Source: a virus. From it: a DNA stretch of 30,402 nucleotides. The stretch is taken from positions 1-30,402 of IMG/VR virus record IMGVR_UViG_3300000101_000039; one strand, written 5' to 3'. Shown here one piece after another: positions 7,981-15,020 of the stretch; position 1 is the first letter of the stretch; the number at the start of each line of letters is the position of its first letter. Under the pieces are notes generated by a model that worked only from the letters and a program-made list of their open reading frames with translations, ran no database searches and was not told the DNA's origin. The position numbers and the translations under genes were made by a program.

Positions 7981-8819
7981 TAATCTTTCCAAGGTAAGTC
8001 ATGTGTCCCACTTGGTTTTTCCTCAAATAATGAATCAAATTGATCCGATTTATTTTTCTTAACATTAGAGGTATCAACATTAAATTTTAATTTAGGTTCA
8101 TCATTATCAAACCCTACAGCAGGTTCAGAAATAATAGAATCTTCATTATCCTCCTCAGGTGCTAACCATTTTTCTAAAGCCGATTTCATTTCATCAAATG
8201 TAAATCTCTTAAATTCAGCATTTGGGTCTGGTTGTTCAGTTGTCCAAAGTGTTACCTCATCAGCTTTAGTACTAAGTGCGGATTCCTTCATCTTAACTCT
8301 AATAGATGATTTATTATATGGAGTACCAGTAGACTCAGGCCCAACTGTTTCAACAGTCATATCTCTACCATTTACAATATCAGTGTAATCACCAATTTCC
8401 TCATCAACAGCAAGTGAAAGTAATTCCTCATATACTTGTTTTCCGAATTGCCATAATCTAACTCCTTTTTCTTCTTCACCTCTTACAACTACAGGAACAA
8501 AAATACGATTTTTAGCATCTAGTTTCTTAGCTAACATATAATTTTCCTTATTATATTCAGATCTAAGTTTAGTGGCAAATAATGCAATAGGATCTTTTTC
8601 ACCATAATTTAATGGTGAGATCATCACTTTATTTGTGATTCCATAATAAAATCTAAGTTCGGTAAAGGGATTTTTAGGGGTAAATACAGATGGTACTATT
8701 CTAATTTGTTGTTTTCCAAGTGAGGGTTTCCAAAAAGTTAAACTATAATCTCGTTTTTGTCCTACATTGGTTTTTTGTTGGAGTCCATCCAACTTATTCT
8801 TAAGTGCTTCTAAGTCCAT
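7980..8819 (-). CDS. gp32: Single-stranded DNA-binding protein, T4 gp32-like
   Basis: The 279-residue protein is laid out like T4 gp32. A short basic N-terminal region (residues 1-25) for cooperative binding comes first. An OB-type core includes the diagnostic IRIVPSVFTPKNPFTELRFY segment near residue 40 and aromatic-rich strands. A strongly acidic, disordered C-terminus (from about 220) ends in DLPWKD, the tail that in T4 recruits replication proteins. I do not see the Cys3-His zinc site of T4 gp32; its absence is known in other distant gp32 proteins. The gene begins after a 73-base gap with promoter-like elements and its stop codon overlaps the uvsX start, so it heads the recombination/replication operon. 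Confidence 0.9.
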   Translation of the reverse strand: MDLEALKNKLDGLQQKTNVGQKRDYSLTFWKPSLGKQQIRIVPSVFTPKNPFTELRFYYGITNKVMISPLNYGEKDPIALFATKLRSEYNKENYMLAKKLDAKNRIFVPVVVRGEEEKGVRLWQFGKQVYEELLSLAVDEEIGDYTDIVNGRDMTVETVGPESTGTPYNKSSIRVKMKESALSTKADEVTLWTTEQPDPNAEFKRFTFDEMKSALEKWLAPEEDNEDSIISEPAVGFDNDEPKLKFNVDTSNVKKNKSDQFDSLFEEKPSGTHDLPWKD

Positions 8820-8825
8820 AATAAC

Positions 8826-8873
8826 TATTTTTATTTATAACATTTATTTATTCTAATACATCAATATACAAAC
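8826..8873 (-). promoter_or_regulatory. Candidate promoter for gp32, with a near-copy upstream of gp26
   Basis: Minus strand carries TTTGTATATTGATGTATTA, then about 14 bases, then AATGTTATAAATAAA, ending about 15 bases before the gp32 ATG. The gap before the gp26-like gene contains the same two blocks in the same order (TTTGTATCTTGATATGTATTA and AATGTTATAAATAAA). TTGAT to TATAAATA is about 20 bases here and 21 there. TATAAATA is the T4 late promoter core. Promoter function is inferred from this duplication and position. Confidence 0.45.
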
Positions 8874-8876
8874 AAT

Positions 8877-8894
8877 AATTCGGGTATCCAAATT
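8877..8894 (-). terminator. Weak hairpin after the 155-residue gene
   Basis: Minus strand AATTTGG-ATAC-CCGAATT can fold into a 7-bp stem with one G-T pair and a 4-base loop, overlapping the stop codon of the gene at 8893-9360. It is followed by a mixed rather than a pure T tract, so intrinsic termination would be weak at best. Confidence 0.25.
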
Positions 8895-9360
8895 ATAGGT
8901 CAATTATCTTATGTATTTTTGTATTTAGTTGATTTAAATCGTTATGCTGTGTTAACAGTATACAATTTTTATAGTGTTGCCAATCAATTTGAAAGCTGGT
9001 ATCTACAACACCATTATTGAGTTTTTTAATTAATTCATTAAGTGCATTAATAGTGTATAGAGTATTAGATTCTTTTTTTCTATGTACTAATATAGTGTTA
9101 TCAGGAATAGTACTAATGTTTCCTTGATCAACATTATATGTAACTACATACTCTTCTTTTCCCACAATTTCTAAAACAAACATCTTGTTGTAGATTATAG
9201 TGTATTTAGATGTAATATCTTCTATTAAATTATCTAAATTATCTAAATTGGTAAATGTACAAAATAGTTTATTATTCAAATCTCCTACGCTTTTAATATC
9301 CGTTATGATATCATAACTCACATTATACGTATTTACCTCATTATTTAAAATCGTAATCAT
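8893..9360 (-). CDS. Unknown protein paired with the divergent family A polymerase
   Basis: The 155-residue protein has no motif I recognise, no TM segment and no signal peptide; it is Asn/Ile/Leu rich with alternating strands and helices. Its ATG lies inside the last codons of the polymerase gene (20-base overlap in another frame), so the two are translationally linked. Both share the unusual leader AAAAACAAGG(G)TTATG, found before no other gene here. Its last 18 residues (HNDLNQLNTKIHKIIDL) resemble residues 60-76 of the polymerase (HNETMNVLNTRIHEIVD), which may mean a common fold element or a duplicated fragment. A polymerase accessory role is suggested by context only. Confidence 0.75.
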   Translation of the reverse strand: MITILNNEVNTYNVSYDIITDIKSVGDLNNKLFCTFTNLDNLDNLIEDITSKYTIIYNKMFVLEIVGKEEYVVTYNVDQGNISTIPDNTILVHRKKESNTLYTINALNELIKKLNNGVVDTSFQIDWQHYKNCILLTQHNDLNQLNTKIHKIIDL

Positions 9361-10609
9361 AACCTTGTTTTTCCTTTATGTTTAATTTATATTTCTTAAA
9401 TACCGTTTTAACTTCATCTACCACATTTACTTCGCTTTCATCCACATCTAAAAGAAATGAATCATATACATATAGTATCAACTTTGTATTTTTTCCTCGT
9501 AATATTTTCAATATATCCCACAATATACATACATTTGTTGACGTTTCCAAATTTTGCAGCAAATAATTAAATAATTTTTGCGGATTCATATTTTCCAAAT
9601 TCTTTTTGTCAAACACGTAATTCGATATTGGGCACGTTATAAACCCTTCACTCTCAAACTCTTCCCATAACTCTTTTACGTATATATCAATACGCTTAAA
9701 GAACTCTATGTCTTTGTAGTTATCAAATACTCCACCATACAGTTGTTTAAATGTCAGTTCTTTTGATTTCTTGTAATCTACATTATATAATTCCGATAAG
9801 TGCGTGTGTATATCCACCATATCGGGAAACCTATAATCAACAAGATTACAACACAAAGTAGGGTGGAAAGCAGAAATATCCAATTCAACAAAAACATCAT
9901 TAGTTGGAACAAACGACTTTCGGCATCCATTCTTTTGATTAAGTGCTCCATAATTTATTCCTTTGTAGGTGTTTGATGGTCGTGTTGTAAGTGTCTTAAG
10001 GTTGTACTGAGTATAGACTTTGGTATTGGTTTCATCATAAAAGTGTGTTCTAAATTCTTCCTTTTGTATTTGAATTCCCACCCTTTCGATGGCGTTAAAT
10101 ACCATTGATACTCTTTCATTATAAAATTTTCCATAATCATCGGTTTTGTTTATATTTGCTTTTAGCTCTAAAAAAATGTTCTCACATACCTCATAGTGTT
10201 TAACAATAGGGATAAATTCGTTTACGTTCGGTTCATCCTTGTGGATACTATATAGTATATCGTGTGCCTTAGTGGTTGGTAATATATATGTATGAGGAGG
10301 GGGTGTGATGTCATAAAGAGCTTTGCTTGGAAAATAATGTAATATTTCCTTTTTATCTCTACAATATAATACCTCGAATTTATCTACTATTTCGTGAATG
10401 CGCGTATTTAATACATTCATAGTTTCGTTGTGCGCAACGCCCAACATATAACCTTTACTCGCTTCAATTGGCCTAATATACACCAAAGACACGCGATTGA
10501 GTGTGGGGTGTGTGGTGTGACTACTTGGTATTACCTCTATAAAAGCTTTTTTGTAGCCACTGTTTAATAGTACATCAAATTGTGAATCGTCTTCGACCAA
10601 CCAATACAT
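9341..10609 (-). CDS. Highly divergent family A (Pol I-like) DNA polymerase
   Basis: The 422-residue protein carries the family A landmarks in order. A TGRLS-like motif with following Asn/Gln and Arg is seen as LTTRPSN ... ALNQKNGCRKSF (about 207-233). Motif A is FVELDISAFHPTL with Asp244. The DIHTHLSELY segment follows. The O helix has Lys283, Phe287 and Tyr291 spaced exactly as K758/F762/Y766 of E. coli Pol I (SKELTFKQLYGG). A Q-helix-like LLQNLETSTN comes next, then motif C as LYVYDSFLLDV with Asp383. Both metal-binding aspartates are kept, but the usual VHDE is YDSF and the Arg of the O helix is not obvious. The N-terminal 130 residues could be a degenerate exonuclease domain; no exonuclease carboxylates stand out. 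CG dinucleotides and C-ending codons look commoner than in neighbours. It may be the main replicase or an accessory repair polymerase. Confidence 0.8.
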   Translation of the reverse strand: MYWLVEDDSQFDVLLNSGYKKAFIEVIPSSHTTHPTLNRVSLVYIRPIEASKGYMLGVAHNETMNVLNTRIHEIVDKFEVLYCRDKKEILHYFPSKALYDITPPPHTYILPTTKAHDILYSIHKDEPNVNEFIPIVKHYEVCENIFLELKANINKTDDYGKFYNERVSMVFNAIERVGIQIQKEEFRTHFYDETNTKVYTQYNLKTLTTRPSNTYKGINYGALNQKNGCRKSFVPTNDVFVELDISAFHPTLCCNLVDYRFPDMVDIHTHLSELYNVDYKKSKELTFKQLYGGVFDNYKDIEFFKRIDIYVKELWEEFESEGFITCPISNYVFDKKNLENMNPQKLFNYLLQNLETSTNVCILWDILKILRGKNTKLILYVYDSFLLDVDESEVNVVDEVKTVFKKYKLNIKEKQGYDYDFK

Positions 10610-10649
10610 AACCCTTGTTTTTATTCACCGTAAATATACGAACAATATT

Positions 10650-11246
10650 TTACTTCTCCAAGCCTTCCCAGTATTTAGTGAATTTACCTCTAAATGATTC
10701 AAAGAAACCAAATATGTTATTTTGTTGTTGGTATAATAATACTATGTTTTTGTTAGTATTATATACTTTTTCTCGCTTACCTGTTAATATCCAACTTATT
10801 TGAATAGGGGCATATAGTTGCCACTGTACACCTTGATCTTCATCGACATATTTTTTGTAAGTATCACTATTAATTTCTATATATTTAAACTCATTTCTTT
10901 TTCTTGCAAAATATCTTTGAAATTCACCGGTTTGATAATCATCTTCAGTAGGGAAAGTTATACTAGAAAGTGGTGGTGAAGGTGCTACTTCACTAAATTT
11001 TTTATTTTGAGAATTGTAATATGAAGGGTTACTTTTATAATATGAAATTGTGGGTTCTACACTTAAATCTGTAGGGGTTGATTTAGGAGTTAATAAATTA
11101 TTAGGTGGGTTTTGGGGGGATTTACCACTATAACTATTACCTTGAGAGTTAACCCAATAATTACCAATATAATCTTTTTCATTTAATGTAAATTCATTTC
11201 CATTAGTATATAAAGGGGTAGATATTTGAGATTTAGGATAATACAT
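10650..11246 (-). CDS. Probable virion (tail/baseplate) protein, last gene of the structural block
   Basis: The 198-residue protein begins MYYPKSQISTPLYTNGNEF and contains a Tyr/Asn/Ser/Pro-rich N-terminal half (YIGNYW, YSGKSPQNPPNNLL) and a more globular C-terminal half. I recall this opening from small proteins in the tail regions of aquatic Bacteroidetes-type T4-like phages, but I know no function. It starts 9 bases after the hub gene and ends 40 bases before the polymerase gene, so it belongs to the structural operon. No TM segment or enzymatic motif is visible. An alternative is a tail assembly factor absent from the virion. Confidence 0.7.
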   Translation of the reverse strand: MYYPKSQISTPLYTNGNEFTLNEKDYIGNYWVNSQGNSYSGKSPQNPPNNLLTPKSTPTDLSVEPTISYYKSNPSYYNSQNKKFSEVAPSPPLSSITFPTEDDYQTGEFQRYFARKRNEFKYIEINSDTYKKYVDEDQGVQWQLYAPIQISWILTGKREKVYNTNKNIVLLYQQQNNIFGFFESFRGKFTKYWEGLEK

Positions 11247-11255
11247 TTTTAAAGT

Positions 11256-14200
11256 TTAAATTTCAACAAAGTTATCTGAGACTGAAAAGTGGAAATGTGG
11301 GCCTGTAGCTTTACTACTAGGGTTGTAATATTCATTTATGTAACTAGTACCTAGGTTTTGTTTGACAAAATCCCCCATTACTTTATCTATTAAATTAATG
11401 TATTCATATTCGGAATTGGGTAATGCCTTGCCCCAAGTAGGGTCATTAGGAGGCCCTAAAGTAAAGTCTAGAGCATTTCCTTTATTATGTCTACTATTCC
11501 TAGATGAATGAGCGGTATCATTGCCAGCAGTTATTCTGATTTCAATAGGTTTTAGGGGTGAAGGAATTTTAGAAATAGCCTCATTAAGTGATTGGAGTAA
11601 TGCAATAGTACTATCTTTAAGTCTAGCAGATATATCCCCATTATTAGATATCTCATTACCTTTTTCGAAAAAGTTATTATTAATTACAGAAATACCTCCT
11701 TGTAAATAGTTTCTTAATTCCGTAGCATTAGGGGTAGGTTCATTAATTAACCCATCAGATAGAAGAACGTTATTGTATTTAGGGGTACCATCTAAATTTA
11801 ATGCTGCTTCTACATTAGGTATGCTAAGAGTATTTATATTAGTACTCCAATCATTATTACTAATACTATGATTTACACCCTTTATTAGAAATTTTAATGA
11901 TTTAGGGTATTGTTTAGGTAAAAAATCCTGTCTAACCCTTAATTGTTGGTATATTTTTATTCCTGAAAGACCTTTAAATGTTAAATTTACATCTGCCGGG
12001 ATATAACCAATAGTATTTGAGGGTAAATTTTCACTATTAAATTGGGCATTAGTAATATTAGTATTAATATAAGATTGAAAAACACTTTTCCCATCTTCAA
12101 TAAAAGAATTTTCCATTAAAAAATACTGTGATTGAAGTTCTGTAATTGTTCCTGCTAAACTTGTGGCATCAGATGAAGATAATTTACCACTAAATGCTCT
12201 AATTAAATACCATTTATATGAAGATTTATGTATTTCATTTAATTCTTCAATTGTAAATTGTTTATTTTTAAGCCTTTCTTTATTTGCCTCATAATCTTCA
12301 ATAACTTTAGTAATATATTGAGGCCAATTTAATACCCCAGAAAAGGCATTATCTTTATAAGTTTTACCATTAAGGGGGGATGGTATTTTATTAGTATACT
12401 GGTTTAGAGAATTAGTTGGAGTACCATCATGACCATATACATTTAATTCTTTGCCTGCTGCTCTATATATTTGTGAATTTCGTTGATTAGAATCTCTTCT
12501 AGCTCTACTCTCCCACGCTTCCCATTCAGCATCTATCTGTTCTTGGGTTAAGGGTGTATCTTTTACGAAAGTAGATTTTACTTTAGCAATTTGTGATGGG
12601 TCTTCAAAAAAGGAAGAAAATCTATCTTGTAATCCAGTATTCCATTTACTAAAAACAGTACCATCATAGTTTTTAGTAGTAACATTGTTAGCAGTAGTCC
12701 CAATACTAATGGAGGTTGCTAGTTGAGGGGTAATCTTTGTATTAAAACCAAAATCAGTTACAAAATTAGAACTAATAGAACCCGTTGTATTAAACCCAAA
12801 TACCTCAAAAGGAGTAATATTATCTGTTTTAATGTCAGGATATAGTAATTCTAGACCTGGTATAGGATTTTGGTCTTGAATAGTAACAAAAACCTCATCT
12901 CTTATAACGGCCTCTAATTTTTGAAAATTACCTAATGAAGAATTTATACCATCACATATTCGTGTTAAAAATTTATAAATAGATATATTACCATCTTTAT
13001 CCATATTTTGAGATAAACAAGTACTTATAAAATCATAATTAAGGTATATATTCATTATATTACCATAGAGCAAAGTTTTGTTTTCTGTTAAAGTACCAAA
13101 ATCTGCTAATTTACTAAACCAAGACCAATATTTTATATTATTTTCAGAGGTATCTTGACTACCTACCATATTAGGGGTAAAAATTGGTTTAATTAAGCAT
13201 ACTCTAGGATCAAATGATATTTGGTTAGGAAATGCAGAACATAAATTATTATTACCTCTTGGTAAAACACTAATTTGTTTTTCAGGATTAGATTCTGTTC
13301 CTATGCTAGGTATACAATATTGGTTTATTCTACTTAAAAGTATATCAAAAGTCATATAATAGGAATATCTATCATTACTTTGTAATGGGTTTTGAGGACC
13401 ATCATTAATTAAACCACTAAATCCACCATAAAGGGCACCTGCGATTTGGTTAATACCTATACCTGTAGTAGATCCTACTGCAGCACCTTCTTGAAATCTT
13501 TCGAGTGCAGTAGGAAGAGAGGATTCAAATGCGTCACGTTGGTTATTAAAACTAAAGTAATTTTTATTTGTATTACCCCAAAGATTAGGATTAATAATAT
13601 CTATAAAAAGAGATTGTGCTAAAGGGGAAGAACCAGCATTACTAACTGTAGATGATTCTTGAAGTCTTGTCAATCTTTCTTTTTCATTATCATCAGCAGA
13701 TGATATTAGGGAAAATATTTCTGATTGTGTTAAAGTTGTAGCAGTACTATTTGTTTTAATAGATTCAACTACATCTCCTAAAGTTACTAATTTAAGAGTT
13801 ATGCTATAAGTACCATTTTTATTAAAATTCCAATCAAAATTAACTACTTTACCAAAGAAACCATCATAATTACCATTATATAAATTTCTATAGGATTGAA
13901 TTGTTTCTAACATATCTAATTGAGATGAAGGATTATTACTAAACCAACTATCCTCAATAATAGTATTACCCATATTAGTAATAGTTTTTCCGTCAGTAGT
14001 ATATTTATCCCAACCCCACTCTAACATCATAGTAAAACCTAATCTTAAGTAAACTAGTTCAAGCATTTCAAATTGGAATTTGTTATATGCTTTTATTTCA
14101 ATTTCTGCAGTTCTTATTGAACCTCTATTTTTGTTGTCTACTTTAGCAGATATTAACCCAGGGGCAGGAGTTAATCCAAAATTACTACCTCCTAAACCAT

Positions 14201-14684
14201 ATGAATTTGAAGAGTTCCATAAACTATCAGATTTAGAAACACCAGATCTAAAATTATAACTACCTAAGGTATCAATTTGGTCTGTTAATTCTCCTGTTTC
14301 TTCATTTTTTTTATAAGTAGTAGGAGTAAACTCTGAAAGTGTATTAAATAGTATTGCTTTTTGAGCAAGTTGAGATCCTAAAAATTTAGGAGCTTCACCT
14401 TGACCTATTCCTATATCTACTAATCTACTAGTTCCTAAAGTTGTTAATGGTTTAGTCGCGTTAGTTATAGCAGATGCTAATTCAGCCTCAGTAGTAACAA
14501 GTCTTGATTCATTAACTACATTAACAGAAGATGCTAGTTTTAACCAAGCATTTCTATTATTTAATAATAAAAGATCACTAGGAGATAAGGTAGCCTCACC
14601 AAATCCTTTACCAGAAAGAGATTGCCTAGCATTAATTTGGTTGATAACAAAATCATCAAATTTTTCTCCAACTATATTTCCCAT
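11256..14684 (-). CDS. Large baseplate hub/spike protein with C-terminal M15-type (LAS) peptidase domain
   Basis: The largest gene here encodes 1142 residues. The middle of the first third (about 185-240, RTAEIEIKAYNKFQFEMLEL then LGFTMMLEWGWDKY) resembles hub proteins of large contractile phages. The last ~100 residues form a LAS-type zinc peptidase: SRHNKGNALD gives the H-x6-D pair at about His1066 and Asp1073, and GPHFHFS supplies the HxH at about 1130-1132, as in VanY/M15 D-Ala-D-Ala or endolysin peptidases. I infer a tail-carried enzyme that cuts stem peptides so the tube can cross the wall, the job gp5 lysozyme does in T4. The region between, over 700 residues, has no domain I can name. 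The gene lies 3 bases after the LysM-like wedge gene. The hub assignment is moderately sure; the peptidase domain is more certain. Confidence 0.82.
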   Translation of the reverse strand: MGNIVGEKFDDFVINQINARQSLSGKGFGEATLSPSDLLLLNNRNAWLKLASSVNVVNESRLVTTEAELASAITNATKPLTTLGTSRLVDIGIGQGEAPKFLGSQLAQKAILFNTLSEFTPTTYKKNEETGELTDQIDTLGSYNFRSGVSKSDSLWNSSNSYGLGGSNFGLTPAPGLISAKVDNKNRGSIRTAEIEIKAYNKFQFEMLELVYLRLGFTMMLEWGWDKYTTDGKTITNMGNTIIEDSWFSNNPSSQLDMLETIQSYRNLYNGNYDGFFGKVVNFDWNFNKNGTYSITLKLVTLGDVVESIKTNSTATTLTQSEIFSLISSADDNEKERLTRLQESSTVSNAGSSPLAQSLFIDIINPNLWGNTNKNYFSFNNQRDAFESSLPTALERFQEGAAVGSTTGIGINQIAGALYGGFSGLINDGPQNPLQSNDRYSYYMTFDILLSRINQYCIPSIGTESNPEKQISVLPRGNNNLCSAFPNQISFDPRVCLIKPIFTPNMVGSQDTSENNIKYWSWFSKLADFGTLTENKTLLYGNIMNIYLNYDFISTCLSQNMDKDGNISIYKFLTRICDGINSSLGNFQKLEAVIRDEVFVTIQDQNPIPGLELLYPDIKTDNITPFEVFGFNTTGSISSNFVTDFGFNTKITPQLATSISIGTTANNVTTKNYDGTVFSKWNTGLQDRFSSFFEDPSQIAKVKSTFVKDTPLTQEQIDAEWEAWESRARRDSNQRNSQIYRAAGKELNVYGHDGTPTNSLNQYTNKIPSPLNGKTYKDNAFSGVLNWPQYITKVIEDYEANKERLKNKQFTIEELNEIHKSSYKWYLIRAFSGKLSSSDATSLAGTITELQSQYFLMENSFIEDGKSVFQSYINTNITNAQFNSENLPSNTIGYIPADVNLTFKGLSGIKIYQQLRVRQDFLPKQYPKSLKFLIKGVNHSISNNDWSTNINTLSIPNVEAALNLDGTPKYNNVLLSDGLINEPTPNATELRNYLQGGISVINNNFFEKGNEISNNGDISARLKDSTIALLQSLNEAISKIPSPLKPIEIRITAGNDTAHSSRNSRHNKGNALDFTLGPPNDPTWGKALPNSEYEYINLIDKVMGDFVKQNLGTSYINEYYNPSSKATGPHFHFSVSDNFVEI

Positions 14685-14687
14685 AAC

Positions 14688-15005
14688 TTAAATATTGTTT
14701 AGTGCATTATATGAACTTACTATAGCGGAATAATTTGCAGGTATTCTTATCTGAATGTCTAAAGGTAAAAAATAAGTAGATTGACTTAATGCCTCATTAG
14801 CTATTGATATTATCCACCATAAAGAGGAATCACCGTAATATTGTAAAGCTAAAGTATCAAATCTATCCCCTTGAGATGCATATACATAAGTGTCACTAGG
14901 ACTTAATCCAACCTCAGGATATTTATTACCTACATAGTAGCCACGTCCGGTAGTACCATTAATTTTTCTACTATTTGCTATTCCTATTTGTGTATATCTT
15001 CCCAT
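14688..15005 (-). CDS. gp53: LysM-domain baseplate protein, T4 gp53 / P2 gpX-like
   Basis: The 105-residue protein contains a LysM-like unit at about 40-92: YASQGDRFDTLALQYYGDSSLWWIISIAN, then a leucine/proline turn and IQIRIP. This is the layout of tail protein X and of the N-terminal part of T4 gp53, which joins baseplate wedges around the hub; there the LysM fold works in assembly rather than glycan binding. The first 40 residues are glycine-rich and extended. It sits between the tube-cap-like gene (15-base gap) and the hub gene (3-base gap), as expected for a baseplate component. T4 gp53 is longer (196), so equivalence to the whole protein is not certain. Confidence 0.72.
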   Translation of the reverse strand: MGRYTQIGIANSRKINGTTGRGYYVGNKYPEVGLSPSDTYVYASQGDRFDTLALQYYGDSSLWWIISIANEALSQSTYFLPLDIQIRIPANYSAIVSSYNALNNI

Positions 15006-15020
15006 TTATATTTTTGTTTA

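Noticed and set aside
6901-7992. Longer uvsX from the TTG at 7992
   Set aside because: The ATG at 7980 overlaps the gp32 stop as TAATG and gives a normal N-terminus; the TTG would add only four residues within gp32 codons.
9955-10140. 61-codon minus-strand ORF inside the polymerase gene
   Set aside because: Lies in another frame of a gene with clear family A motifs; no independent support.
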